NCBI RefSeq assembly: GCF_009903685.1
Contig: NZ_JAAABI010000001.1
Span: 310,001-374,000 of the forward strand
Source of the DNA: Flagellimonas ochracea
GTDB taxonomy: Bacteria > Bacteroidota > Bacteroidia > Flavobacteriales > Flavobacteriaceae
Length of the DNA: 64,000 bases
Reading direction: 5' to 3'
Shown here: in pieces, positions 26,327-34,974 of the stretch
How positions within the stretch are numbered: the stretch's first letter is position 1
Layout of the letters: every line of letters starts with the position of its first letter
Translations under genes and position numbers: made by a program
Notes under the pieces: model-generated
What the model was told of the DNA's origin: nothing
Databases searched by the model: none
Seen by the model: the letters and a program-made list of their open reading frames with translations, nothing else

Positions 26327-28153
26327 CTAAGCAGTGAAAGATTGCATTTCCACCAACTTTTTATATCCTTTTTTGGATTTCATCAACTCTTCGTGGGTAC
26401 CTTGTTCCACAATTTTTCCTTTGCTCAGCACAACTATGGAATCTGCATTTTGAATGGTGGATAAGCGGTGGGCAATGACCAAAGAAGTTCTGTTCCGCAT
26501 CATTTTCTCAAGGGCATCTTGAACCAACCGTTCGCTTTCCGTGTCTAAGGCTGAAGTTGCTTCGTCCAAAATCATGATAGGCGGATTCTTAAGCACGGCA
26601 CGTGCTATGGACAGTCGTTGTTTTTGGCCTCCGCTCAGTTTATTGCCACTATCGCCTATATTGGTGTCGTAACCATGTGGAAGCTCCATGATAAAAGCAT
26701 GGGCGTTGGCCACTTTGGCAGCGGCAATGATCTCATCCAAGGAAGCCTGCTCCTTGCCCAAGGCAATGTTGTTTTTTACCGTGTCGTTGAACAAAATAGA
26801 ATCTTGCGTCACCAGTCCCATCAGACCTCGCAATGATCTTTTACTAATATCTTTGATGTTGATGCCATCTATTTGAATTTCACCTTGGTTAACGTCATAA
26901 AAGCGGGTTACCAAGTTGGCTACGGTACTTTTTCCACTTCCAGACTGGCCCACTAGGGCTACGGTCTGGCCCTTTTTAACTTCAAGGTCAAAACCTTTTA
27001 GCACGTAGTCATCCTCATATTTGAATGAGATGTTTTTGAGGGCAATTCCTGTATTGAAATCGCTCTTGTCAACGGCGTTTTCTACATCTTTTATGGGATT
27101 TTCAGCCTCCAAAATTTCCAAGACACGTTCCGCAGCTGCATTTCCTTTCTTTACTCCATAGGAGGCTTTGCTTATTGCTTTGGCCGGGGTCAGGATGTTA
27201 TAGGCCAATCCCATATAGGCAATAAACGAAGAAGCATCCAAGGTTTGGTCCACCAACACCATTTTACCGCCGAACCATAGTAGCACCCCTATAACCAATA
27301 TGCCCAAGAACTCACCCGTGGGCGAGGCCAAGTTCTGCCGGTTCAACAAGGAATTGGAAAACTTGAAAAATCGTTCTGTGGAACTTTTGAATGTATTGTA
27401 GAATTTAGATTCTGCATTGAATGCCTTTACCACGCGAAGACCGCCCAGGGTTTCCTCTACGATGGAAAGAAATTCTCCTTGCTCTTTTTGGACCCGGTCA
27501 GATTTCCGTTTAAGGGATTTTCCAATCCTAGAGATGATCATACCTGCTATTGGGATGAAAATAAAAACAAAAAGTGTGAGCTTGGTGCTGATTCCAAACA
27601 TCACCAAAATGGTAAAGAAAATCGTTAATGGTTCACGGACAATCAATTCTAAAATGGAAAGAAATGAATGTTGTATTTCCAATACATCGGAAGTGATGCG
27701 TGCGATGACATCACCTTTTCTTTTTTCGGAAAAAAAGAAAATAGGAAGGTCGACTATTTTGTGATACATCTTGTTTCGGATGTCCTTGAGCACACCATTT
27801 CTTAAAAAGGTGATGAAGTACATTGCCAAATAATTGAACAGGTTTTTCAATAAAAAGAGGGCCAACACCAAACTGATTACCAAAACAAGACCTTTCATGT
27901 CATCATCCCCGGAATATTCCGTAACCTGATAGTTGATATAATCTTGCAGATAATCCTTTAGTTTGCCGAAACCTTGATAAATAGGTTTGGCATATACTTT
28001 CTGTTCTGGCTTAAAGAGCACATCCAGCATGGGAATAAGTGCTGCAAAGGACAGTGCACTGAACAGTGCATATAGAATATTGAAAAAGATATTCAAAGCA
28101 CCGTATCTGCGATATGGGGCCGCAAACCGGAGAATTTTTTTAAAGTAGTTCAT
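26327..28153 (-). CDS. MsbA-like ABC exporter (fused permease and ATPase)
   Basis: A 608-residue half-transporter: about six transmembrane helices in the first ~330 residues, then the nucleotide-binding domain. Walker A is GQSGSGKST, the signature LSGGQKQRLSIARA, Walker B IMILDEATSALD, and the H-loop is in VIAHRLSTI. Homodimers of this type flip lipid A core, lipids or drugs. It follows the phosphohexomutase gene by only 4 bp, and a GT2 gene lies further upstream, so an envelope glycolipid role is plausible. A multidrug role cannot be excluded. Confidence 0.88.
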   Translation of the reverse strand: MNYFKKILRFAAPYRRYGALNIFFNILYALFSALSFAALIPMLDVLFKPEQKVYAKPIYQGFGKLKDYLQDYINYQVTEYSGDDDMKGLVLVISLVLALFLLKNLFNYLAMYFITFLRNGVLKDIRNKMYHKIVDLPIFFFSEKRKGDVIARITSDVLEIQHSFLSILELIVREPLTIFFTILVMFGISTKLTLFVFIFIPIAGMIISRIGKSLKRKSDRVQKEQGEFLSIVEETLGGLRVVKAFNAESKFYNTFKSSTERFFKFSNSLLNRQNLASPTGEFLGILVIGVLLWFGGKMVLVDQTLDASSFIAYMGLAYNILTPAKAISKASYGVKKGNAAAERVLEILEAENPIKDVENAVDKSDFNTGIALKNISFKYEDDYVLKGFDLEVKKGQTVALVGQSGSGKSTVANLVTRFYDVNQGEIQIDGINIKDISKRSLRGLMGLVTQDSILFNDTVKNNIALGKEQASLDEIIAAAKVANAHAFIMELPHGYDTNIGDSGNKLSGGQKQRLSIARAVLKNPPIMILDEATSALDTESERLVQDALEKMMRNRTSLVIAHRLSTIQNADSIVVLSKGKIVEQGTHEELMKSKKGYKKLVEMQSFTA

Positions 28154-28157
28154 TCAC

Positions 28158-29864
28158 CTATAAATTCAATTCTGATTGTATGCCGTCCAATTTGGCTTCC
28201 AGCCGCGAATTTACGGATTTAAAATCCTCCGCTTTTTCCAATTCGGCATTGGTGCTGATATAAAACTTCACCTTGGGCTCTGTGCCACTCGGTCGGGCAG
28301 CAATTCGAGTCCCATCTTCCGTTTCGTAAATCAACACATTGGATTTGGGTAAATCAATGGTTCTCTCCTCACCAGTCTGTACGTTTTTAACAACGGAGGT
28401 ATTGTAGTCTTCAATATACAGTAGGTTAGAGCCCTGAACAGATTTTACTGGATTGTCCTTAAAGTCCTTTAGCATTTGCTTGATTTCTTCCGCGCCGCTG
28501 ATTCCTTTTTTAGTAAGCGATATCAACTTTTCTTTGTAAAAACCGAACTGCACGTAGCAATCAATCAATTCTTCATAAAATGAACTGCCCTTGGCTTTGG
28601 CATCTGCTGCTATTTCACAGGCCAATAGGGTAGAGGTCACGGCATCCTTATCCCGTACAAAATCTCCGACCATATAACCAAAGCTTTCCTCTCCTCCTCC
28701 AATGAAGTTGGAATCAGGAAAATCTTTGATCATTTTACCGATCCATTTGAATCCGGTAAGGGCGGTTTTGAATTCTACGCCGTAAGCTTTCGCCATTTGC
28801 TCCATCATCGGGGTGGATACGATGGTGGTGGCTATAAACTCATTGCCTTGGAAACCTTTTTGTTTGTGTTGGTCCAAAAGAAACTTGGTCATTAACACCA
28901 TGGTTTGGTTGCCATTCAGCAGTTCCATGTCGCCATCCAAGTTACGCACTGCGATTCCCAATCGGTCACTGTCGGGGTCGGTGCCCACTACCATGTCGGC
29001 ACCCAGTTCTTCGGCTTTTTTTATGGCCAGGGCCAGGGCCGCAGGTTCTTCGGGATTTGGCGACGCTACCGTGGGAAAAGACCCATCAGGCTTTGCCTGC
29101 TCTTCAATAATGCTGACATGTTTGTATCCAGCTCTTTTTAGTACTTCTGGAATTGCTGTAATCGACGTACCATGCAAGGAAGTGAACACAATTTTAAAGT
29201 TGTCCTTGCCCTTGGCATTGAAATTTCCATTTTGAACCGAAGCTTCAAAAAAGGCTTCGTCAACCTCTTTATCAATATGGTGGATTAAGTTATTCTGAGC
29301 GTTGAAATTGATGTCCTCAAAAGAAATTGCATTTATTTCAGCTATAATTTCCCCATCCTGAGGGGGTACAATTTGGCCGCCATCGGACCAATATACTTTA
29401 TACCCATTGTATTCTGGCGGATTATGAGAAGCGGTCAACACGATTCCCGCATGGCACCCTAAATATCGTACCGCAAAGGAAAGTTCTGGGGTGGTGCGTA
29501 GTTCAGAAAAAAGATAAACGGTTATCCCATTGGCTGAAAAAACCTCAGCAACAATTTGGGCCAGGGTATCCGAATTATGCCTACAGTCGTAAGCAATCAC
29601 CACTTTCTGGTCATCATTTGGGTGTGTTTTCTTGAGGTAGTTGCTCAGCCCTTGAGTACTCTTCCCCAATGTATATTTATTGATGCGGTTGGTACCAACA
29701 CCCATAACACCACGCATTCCCCCAGTTCCAAATTCCAGATTTTTATAAAAACGTTCCTTCAGTTCTTCCGGATTGTTTTTTAGGAGGTCTTGAATTTCAC
29801 TTTTAGTGTCTTTATCAAAAAAATCGGTGAGCCAGGATTTGGCAGTGGCTTCTGTAGCATCCAT
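28158..29864 (-). CDS. Phospho-sugar mutase (phosphoglucomutase/phosphomannomutase)
   Basis: A 568-residue alpha-D-phosphohexomutase interconverting hexose 1- and 6-phosphates. The active-site phosphoserine loop is TASHNPPEYNGYK, the metal loop GTDPDSDRLGIAV, the sugar-binding loop GGGEESFGYM and the phosphate-binding RPSGTEPKVKF near the C-terminus. The length matches the PgcA/PGM2-like group rather than the ~460-residue PMM group. It is followed 4 bp later by the ABC exporter gene. It would feed UDP-glucose or related sugar nucleotides; glucose versus mannose specificity is not resolved. Confidence 0.93.
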   Translation of the reverse strand: MDATEATAKSWLTDFFDKDTKSEIQDLLKNNPEELKERFYKNLEFGTGGMRGVMGVGTNRINKYTLGKSTQGLSNYLKKTHPNDDQKVVIAYDCRHNSDTLAQIVAEVFSANGITVYLFSELRTTPELSFAVRYLGCHAGIVLTASHNPPEYNGYKVYWSDGGQIVPPQDGEIIAEINAISFEDINFNAQNNLIHHIDKEVDEAFFEASVQNGNFNAKGKDNFKIVFTSLHGTSITAIPEVLKRAGYKHVSIIEEQAKPDGSFPTVASPNPEEPAALALAIKKAEELGADMVVGTDPDSDRLGIAVRNLDGDMELLNGNQTMVLMTKFLLDQHKQKGFQGNEFIATTIVSTPMMEQMAKAYGVEFKTALTGFKWIGKMIKDFPDSNFIGGGEESFGYMVGDFVRDKDAVTSTLLACEIAADAKAKGSSFYEELIDCYVQFGFYKEKLISLTKKGISGAEEIKQMLKDFKDNPVKSVQGSNLLYIEDYNTSVVKNVQTGEERTIDLPKSNVLIYETEDGTRIAARPSGTEPKVKFYISTNAELEKAEDFKSVNSRLEAKLDGIQSELNL

Positions 29865-29916
29865 AAAGTTGTATTTGTGAATTTAAAAATACAAAGTTTG
29901 AGGGTTTGGGAACTCC

Positions 29917-30864
29917 TTATAAATTAATTTTGTGCGAAATGGTGTAACGCGTGTCATTTTTTCTGGAGCGCACCATGATTTCACCCAAAAATCCGGCCAA
30001 AAAAAACTGGACACCTATAATCATTGCTGTCAATGCAATAAAGAACTGGGGACGGTCGGTGATGAGTCTTCCCATTGGGTTGAAGAACAATTTATCTATC
30101 CCTAGATAAAGCGCAAAACCAAAACCCACGATGGACATTAGTACCCCCAGTGCCCCAAACAAGTGCATGGGCCGACGACCAAATTTGGAAACAAACCAAA
30201 TGGTCACCAAGTCTAAAAAACCGTTGATGAAGCGTTCTGCGCCAAATTTCGTCTTACCATATTTTCGGGCCTGGTGCTGAACTACTTTTTCAGTGATATT
30301 GGAAAAGCCTGCATTCTTGGCCAATACGGGAATGTACCGGTGCATTTCACCGGAAACCTCAATATTTTTGATCACATTCCTGTTAAATGCCTTAAGCCCA
30401 CAATTGAAATCATGCAACCGCACGCCAGAAGTCTTACGGGCCGCCCAATTGAAAAGTTTGGAGGGAATGTTTTTGGTGATGAGAGCATCATACCGCTTCT
30501 TTTTCCAACCTGACACCAAATGATGGCCATTTTCTTGGACCATGCGGTAAAGTTCTGGTATTTCTTCGGGGTTGTCCTGCAAATCGGCATCCATGGTAAC
30601 GACCACCTCGCCTTGGGCAGCCTTGAAACCGGCATGCAATGCCTGCGACTTACCAAAGTTCTTTAAAAAGCGGAGCCCTTTAACGTGCTCATTTCTTTGG
30701 GACAGCTCGGTAATTATCTCCCATGAAGCGTCGGTACTACCATCATCAATAAAGATAATTTCATATAAAAAATGATTGGATTGCATCACGTGTACAATCC
30801 AATCATGTAATTCGTTCAACGATTCTTGTTCGTTAAGTAAAGGAATAACAATGGAAATCTGCAT
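29917..30864 (-). CDS. Membrane-anchored family 2 glycosyltransferase (DPM1/ArnC-like)
   Basis: A 315-residue protein. The GT-A domain starts with VVIP-like VIPLLNEQESLNEL, then DDGSTDASW and the metal-binding MDADLQDNPEEIP, with FLKNFGKSQALHAGF between them. Two transmembrane helices close the protein (LFGALGVLMSIVGFGFALYL and FFIALTAMIIGVQFFLAGFLGE), as in polyprenyl-phosphate glycosyltransferases. It probably loads a sugar onto undecaprenyl phosphate for envelope glycan modification. It lies 52 bp upstream of the phosphohexomutase and may share its transcript. Confidence 0.9.
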   Translation of the reverse strand: MQISIVIPLLNEQESLNELHDWIVHVMQSNHFLYEIIFIDDGSTDASWEIITELSQRNEHVKGLRFLKNFGKSQALHAGFKAAQGEVVVTMDADLQDNPEEIPELYRMVQENGHHLVSGWKKKRYDALITKNIPSKLFNWAARKTSGVRLHDFNCGLKAFNRNVIKNIEVSGEMHRYIPVLAKNAGFSNITEKVVQHQARKYGKTKFGAERFINGFLDLVTIWFVSKFGRRPMHLFGALGVLMSIVGFGFALYLGIDKLFFNPMGRLITDRPQFFIALTAMIIGVQFFLAGFLGEIMVRSRKNDTRYTISHKINL

Positions 30865-30907
30865 TGCTTTTTTCTGGAATTCCCTTCAAAAGTAGCACTT
30901 TTTTGAC

Positions 30908-31426
30908 TTAATAGGCAGGCTTGGCCTTTTTCAAAATAAGTCCGGTAACCAAACCGAGTGCAAGACCAATAAGGATGTTGATGATCAAGATGACCGGATA
31001 ACCCATCCACCAAAATTTGATGCTCTGTTCTTTTTGCAGGTCAAACTGCTCTTGGGTAATTTCTCCGTTCATCAGTGCCGGGCCCAAGCGTGCATCCATG
31101 ATCTTGGAAGGGGCATCGGGGTCGATATAGTTGACCAACACAAAGTTGTAAAGAATACCAATAATCCCTGCGATCAATGCGATACCGGCCCCAATTTTCA
31201 AAGCCTCGCTTAAGGTAAGGTATCCTCCATTCGCTTTTTTAAAGGCCGTAATTCCCAAAAAGGTAACCACAGCGGCCATTACGATTCCAATCACCATAAG
31301 TGCTGGACTTTGTGAGGTGTGCATGTCCTGGGTGTACAGCATAATTCCAAAGATGACGCTTATTCCTCCCAGAATTAACCCGTAGTTAAAGGAAATTTTT
31401 CCGGTTTTAGGTTGTTGTTCTTCCAT
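30908..31426 (-). CDS. DUF4199-family integral membrane protein
   Basis: A 172-residue protein with four transmembrane helices: two before residue 75, one around LKIGAGIALIAGIIGILYNF and the last at ILIINILIGLALGLVTGLIL. The ATG at 31426 is preferred; a longer frame back to 31606 would add 60 residues that run through the rpmE2 promoter and look non-coding. This is the DUF4199 pattern, abundant in Bacteroidota and without known function. It is divergent from rpmE2 and upstream of the GT2 gene. Confidence 0.8.
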   Translation of the reverse strand: MEEQQPKTGKISFNYGLILGGISVIFGIMLYTQDMHTSQSPALMVIGIVMAAVVTFLGITAFKKANGGYLTLSEALKIGAGIALIAGIIGILYNFVLVNYIDPDAPSKIMDARLGPALMNGEITQEQFDLQKEQSIKFWWMGYPVILIINILIGLALGLVTGLILKKAKPAY

Positions 31427-31488
31427 GTCTTTTATTTTTAGTGTTGATTGCGGTTTGTTAGTGGTTTTTGGACAGCATTTGTTACAAC

Positions 31489-31496
31489 TAAAGGTA
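31489..31496 (-). promoter_or_regulatory. Possible -7 element for the DUF4199 gene
   Basis: The minus strand reads TACCTTTA, 7 of 8 of TAnnTTTG, 63 bp before the chosen start at 31426. Confidence 0.35.
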
Positions 31497-31523
31497 CTTT
31501 TTTTCTTTTTTAAGGTCTTGGGG

Positions 31524-31553
31524 TTGTCGATATAAAAGAAATCATTAAATTTG
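31524..31553 (+). promoter_or_regulatory. Canonical Bacteroidota promoter of rpmE2
   Basis: TTG at 31524-31526, then exactly 19 bp, then TAAATTTG at 31546-31553. This is a full match to the -33/-7 consensus, 35 bp before the rpmE2 start codon. Confidence 0.85.
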
Positions 31554-31588
31554 CACCTCGAAAATTCGGAGATTAAGTATTTAAGACG

Positions 31589-31858
31589 ATGAGAAAAGGC
31601 ATACACCCAGAAAATTATAGATTGGTGGCATTCAAGGACATGTCCAACGATGATGTGTTCATCACAAAGTCCACTGCAGAAGCCAAGGAAACCATTACTG
31701 TTGATGGCGTTGAGTATCCTTTGGTGAAGTTGGAAATTTCCAGAACATCACACCCATACTATACGGGCAAGACCAAATTGGTGGATACCGCTGGTAGGAT
31801 CGATAAGTTCAAAAACAAATACAAGAAGTTTAAGAAAGAAGAGAAGGAGGCCGAGTAG
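31589..31858 (+). CDS. rpmE2: 50S ribosomal protein L31, type B
   Basis: An 89-residue ribosomal protein beginning MRKGIHPENYRLVAFKDMS, with the conserved TVDGVEYPLVKLEISRTSHPYYTGK and a Lys-rich tail. There are no CxxC pairs, so it is the zinc-independent type B form. It has its own canonical promoter and a terminator right after it, so it is monocistronic. Confidence 0.97.
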   Translation: MRKGIHPENYRLVAFKDMSNDDVFITKSTAEAKETITVDGVEYPLVKLEISRTSHPYYTGKTKLVDTAGRIDKFKNKYKKFKKEEKEAE

Positions 31859-31885
31859 GTTTACCTTTTCAACGAAATAACACCG

Positions 31886-31917
31886 ACGCTCCTGATGGTT
31901 TTCAGGGGCGTTTTTTA
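31886..31917 (+). terminator. Rho-independent terminator after rpmE2
   Basis: A 10-bp stem ACGCTCCTGA/TCAGGGGCGT (one G-T pair) followed by six T. A TATTTTTG box (31916-31923) begins in the T tract and may drive the next gene, whose ATG is at 31941. Confidence 0.85.
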
Positions 31918-31940
31918 TTTTTGTGCATATACCACATACC

Positions 31941-33116
31941 ATGAACTACATCATAGCTGACGGAACCACTCGTAATGCCTTATTGCCCTTTACCTTTACT
32001 AGACCTGTGGCGGACATCCGTGTGGGCATTTTGACCGTTCGTGAAAAGTGGGAAAAATGGTTGGGAACATCGTGTAGCAGTAAAACGGAAGCGTATCTCT
32101 CCAAAAAGTTCCCCTTGAAAGCCACTGATGCCAATGTAGTCATCTATGGACAGTATTTGCCAAACAAGGCGCTGGTGGAAAGTATTCGTGAACTAAAGGT
32201 AGGGGAGGCCTTGGTTTCCGAAGGAAAACCCTTGGCCTATGCCACAGTGCATCCTGAGAACGACTTCAGTTTTTCCGATTACCGCTCTGTGTCGTTTAAG
32301 GGTGATATCATGCAAATTGAATATACCTGGGATATTTTCTCCAAGAATGGGGAGGCCCTGCAGGCCGATTTTGAATTGTTGACCGCAGGCCGAAAGAGTC
32401 AACCGCTTTCCGGGACCAACCAGACGGTGAACCCAGAGAACATTTTCTTGGAAGAAGGCGCCAAAGTGGAGTTCAGTATTTTGAATGCTTCCACAGGTCC
32501 CATTTACATTGGGAAAAATGCCGAGATTATGGAAGGTTGTATCGTTCGAGGTGGATTGGCCCTTTGCGACAATGCCGTTTTAAAGATGGGTGCCAAGATT
32601 TACGGCCCCACCACGGCGGGGCCTTATTGTAAATTGGGCGGCGAGGTGAACAACGCCGTGCTTTTTGCCTATTCCAACAAAGGGCACGACGGATTTTTGG
32701 GCAACTCGGTGTTGGGGGAGTGGTGCAACCTTGGGGCGGATACCAATACCTCCAACCTAAAGAACAACTACGCACCCGTGCGCTTGTGGAGCTACAAAAC
32801 CGAAGGTTTTGCCAAAACGGGATTGCAGTTTTGTGGGTTGATGATGGGTGACCACAGCAAATGTGGCATCGATACCATGTTCAATACCGGAACAGTGATT
32901 GGTGTAAGCACCAATATTTTTGGCAGCGGCTTTCCCCGTAACTTTGTGCCCTCCTTTAGTTGGGGGGGTGCCTCGGGCTTTACCACTTTTTTGCCCAAAA
33001 AGGCCTTTGAAGTGGCTACGGCCATGATGCAGCGTCGGGGGATGACCTTTGATGAAAAGGAGCAAGGTATTTTGGAGCAGGTTTTTGAACTGACCAAAAA
33101 GTGGCGGAATTACTAA
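31941..33116 (+). CDS. GlmU-like sugar nucleotidyltransferase with left-handed beta-helix
   Basis: A 391-residue protein. The start at 31941 (MNYIIADGTTRNALLPF) was chosen over an in-frame ATG 18 bp earlier because the sequence from here matches the family N-terminus. The N-terminal half is a divergent nucleotidyltransferase-like domain (FTFTRPVADIRVGILTVREKW). The C-terminal half has hexapeptide-repeat character (IYIGKNAEIMEGCIVRG, VLKMGAKIYGPTTAGPYC, VLGEWCNLGADTNTSNL) like the GlmU acyltransferase domain. In Bacteroidota it is usually labelled GlmU-family or putative sugar nucleotidyltransferase. The classic LAAGxGTRM loop of GlmU is absent, so its exact reaction is uncertain. Confidence 0.82.
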   Translation: MNYIIADGTTRNALLPFTFTRPVADIRVGILTVREKWEKWLGTSCSSKTEAYLSKKFPLKATDANVVIYGQYLPNKALVESIRELKVGEALVSEGKPLAYATVHPENDFSFSDYRSVSFKGDIMQIEYTWDIFSKNGEALQADFELLTAGRKSQPLSGTNQTVNPENIFLEEGAKVEFSILNASTGPIYIGKNAEIMEGCIVRGGLALCDNAVLKMGAKIYGPTTAGPYCKLGGEVNNAVLFAYSNKGHDGFLGNSVLGEWCNLGADTNTSNLKNNYAPVRLWSYKTEGFAKTGLQFCGLMMGDHSKCGIDTMFNTGTVIGVSTNIFGSGFPRNFVPSFSWGGASGFTTFLPKKAFEVATAMMQRRGMTFDEKEQGILEQVFELTKKWRNY

Positions 33117-33144
33117 AAAATCTTGGAAGTTTCGTTATCGTGTT

Positions 33145-33266
33145 CGTGTATGGTTAGTTGCGGATAAATCCGCGAGGATTTTCCGCTATATTGATTTTTA
33201 ATAAAGGTAGGAATTTTTCTTTTGCTTAACCAACAGTGCAATTAATTATACACGTTGTTGTATGCA
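33145..33266. repeat. Foldable intercassette element A (attC-like imperfect palindrome)
   Basis: The left arm CGTGTATGGTTAGTTGC (33145-33161) pairs with GCAATTAATTATACACG (33238-33254) over 17 positions, with three G-T wobbles and no mismatch. Inside is the tight hairpin GCGGAT-AA-ATCCGC (33160-33173). It ends at GTTGTATGCA (33257-33266), which has an exact inverted partner on the other side of the AlbA_2 gene. The element closely abuts that gene's stop codon. The outer left side lacks a TACAAC partner. Confidence 0.6.
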
Positions 33267-33271
33267 GTATT

Positions 33272-34189
33272 TTATTCAAACCCCTTTAGAGTTTTTCCTA
33301 AATCCGATTCCATTATATCTTCACCGTTCGGATAATAAAGTCGAATTTCTAATTTTATGCTTTCTACAATTTCGTAGAATTCATCTTTTCTAAAAGCAAA
33401 ATTTATTCTTACTGTATTTAATGATTCATTTGGATATATAGGTGTTTCTCCATTAATACTTACCTTGACTCTATTATTTTCAAGTCTCGTATAATTCATA
33501 TTTTTATTTGTACCATTCTTGTTTTCCAAAATTCTCATTCCTTTTGAGAAGTCTATGAAGTAGATATTTACTTTGTAAGTGTCCTCCATTTTTTCACCTT
33601 CATTATATACGTCAACTTCAAGGCTATATTCATATTCCTCACTTTCTTCATCGACTTCTAACTTTGAAATCAAAGATTGAGCTAATATTAATTTTGACTT
33701 AACTTTTCTGCCATAAAGTTGTCTTACTTCATATTCTTCCATTGGTACAGATTCGAAGTTAAATCGCTTGTAGTATTTTTTATCTCGAGCCATATGAGGT
33801 GCGTCAAGACTCGATGGTATTTGAACTACGTAAATTGTATTTGAGATAATTCCACTATTCCTGATTGGAAATATTTTTAAATCTGGTATATTTCTGTTTA
33901 CTGTAGAACTTATAATTTGCTCTAACCATTCTTTTGTGAACACATTTCCATCTATAAACGAAAAGTCATGGGCTTTGTGGTTTTTCTCTTCAATGCCATA
34001 AATTATTATTCCACCATCTGAATTGGCGAATGCTGACACATCTTTGGACACTTCTTTTTTTTGTCCATCTTTTTTAGAAAGTGCTCCAGCCGATTTGAAT
34101 TCAATATGTATAGATTCCTCTATCTCATTTTCAATAAAAGACTTGATTGTTTCAAAATCGTATGACTCTAATTTATGTAGTTCTTTCAT
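33272..34189 (-). CDS. AlbA_2 (Schlafen-like) domain protein, accessory gene in an inverted-repeat unit
   Basis: A 305-residue soluble protein. The N-terminal ~160 residues match the AlbA_2/divergent AAA-4 pattern: ESIHIEFKSA, then VSKDVSAFANSDGGIIIYGIEE, and the following YKRFNFESVPMEEYEVRQLY. This domain binds nucleic acid and is shared with Schlafen proteins. The C-terminal part is beta-rich and not recognised. It is more AT-rich than the housekeeping genes and stands alone between elements A and B, bounded by a perfect 10-bp inverted repeat (33257-33266 and 34211-34220). AlbA_2 proteins occur as regulators and in defence loci; neither role is shown here. Confidence 0.75.
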   Translation of the reverse strand: MKELHKLESYDFETIKSFIENEIEESIHIEFKSAGALSKKDGQKKEVSKDVSAFANSDGGIIIYGIEEKNHKAHDFSFIDGNVFTKEWLEQIISSTVNRNIPDLKIFPIRNSGIISNTIYVVQIPSSLDAPHMARDKKYYKRFNFESVPMEEYEVRQLYGRKVKSKLILAQSLISKLEVDEESEEYEYSLEVDVYNEGEKMEDTYKVNIYFIDFSKGMRILENKNGTNKNMNYTRLENNRVKVSINGETPIYPNESLNTVRINFAFRKDEFYEIVESIKLEIRLYYPNGEDIMESDLGKTLKGFE

Positions 34190-34210
34190 ATTTCAGGCAC
34201 GTGTCAATAT

Positions 34211-34348
34211 TGCATACAACGGTCTCGTATAACCGTCAGTTACGGGTTTATATGCGTTAATTTTCGGTTTGGCACTGACTTTAGCAATTCCGAGTGGATT
34301 CGGAGTAGTCGAATCCGCCGTAATTGCGATTATACATTGTTGTAAGCA
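34211..34348. repeat. Foldable intercassette element B (attC-like, with extrahelical base)
   Basis: TACAAC (34215-34220) pairs with GTTGTA (34339-34344). Inside these, GTATAACCGTCAGTTACGG (34227-34245) pairs with CCGTAATTGCGATTATAC (34318-34335) apart from one bulged base and two non-Watson-Crick positions. In the centre, GGATTCG/CGAATCC (34296-34302 with 34310-34316) forms a 7-bp hairpin. The left end belongs to the AlbA_2 unit, TGCATACAAC, and the right end to the next unit, GTTGTAAGCA. No coding sequence lies inside. Confidence 0.65.
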
Positions 34349-34353
34349 GTTTT

Positions 34354-34974
34354 TTACTGTCCATATATCGCTGCTAAAATCAAAGGAATGGTTATTAAAA
34401 CAGAAATAATAGCTGGTTTTATCCAACTTCTTTTTCTGTGCTGAAATTCTTTTCCGATAAATCTATTCCAGAAATATTCTGTCAAAATTCCTCCGCCAGC
34501 AATATTAAAAATCAAAGCAATATTACCTCCAATGTTCAATGAGTTCACAACCACAAGCGTAATAATCGTATATAAAATTCCAAAAATCAAAACTTGAATT
34601 CTCCCAGTTTGATTGTCGGTTTGCTTCATATTGTACATTAGTAAAACTGCTCCGAAAATCGTCGAGAATAATCCAGAAAACACCATAATTACTTTTTTTG
34701 AATGAAGTTCAGGCGCATTTGGGTCGTCCGTTATATTGTTTTTCTTTTTGTGTTCCTTGATAGTTTTTTCACGAGCAATCTCTTTTTTCTCTTTTTCTAT
34801 TTTGATTTCGCTTTCAACAGATTCCAATTCAGGTGTTTTTCCGTTTCTCTCTTTCAGAATATGGATTGAAGCTGCGACAGCTTGTTCGTTGTAACTTTTT
34901 TTATTTTCTAAAATATATTCTAATTCCGAGTCAGTTTTATGTTGGAACTTTTCAATAAATCTATTTTCGCTCAT
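34354..34974 (-). CDS. Four-helix membrane protein of unknown function in an inverted-repeat unit
   Basis: A 206-residue protein not recognised as a named family. The N-terminal ~95 residues are charged and helical with coiled-coil character (EIKIEKEKKEIAREKTIKEH). Four hydrophobic helices follow, from VIMVFSGLFSTIFGAVLLMY to IKPAIISVLITIPLILAAIYG, with a Lys/Arg-rich loop before the last. The short N-terminal section DSELEYILENKKSYNEQAVAASIHIL resembles a repeat seen in many Bacteroidota membrane proteins. It is AT-rich and flanked by the exact 10-bp pair at 34339-34348 and 35008-35017, hence a second cassette-like unit. Confidence 0.6.
   Translation of the reverse strand: MSENRFIEKFQHKTDSELEYILENKKSYNEQAVAASIHILKERNGKTPELESVESEIKIEKEKKEIAREKTIKEHKKKNNITDDPNAPELHSKKVIMVFSGLFSTIFGAVLLMYNMKQTDNQTGRIQVLIFGILYTIITLVVVNSLNIGGNIALIFNIAGGGILTEYFWNRFIGKEFQHRKRSWIKPAIISVLITIPLILAAIYGQ

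Noticed and set aside
26198-26464. Plus-strand frame of 88 codons before the ABC exporter
   Set aside because: It overlaps the exporter's end on the opposite strand and has no leader, domain or promoter.
31427-31606. N-terminal extension of the DUF4199 protein
   Set aside because: It would run through the canonical rpmE2 promoter and into the rpmE2 gene, and the residues are low-complexity Lys/Cys-rich, unlike a membrane-protein start.
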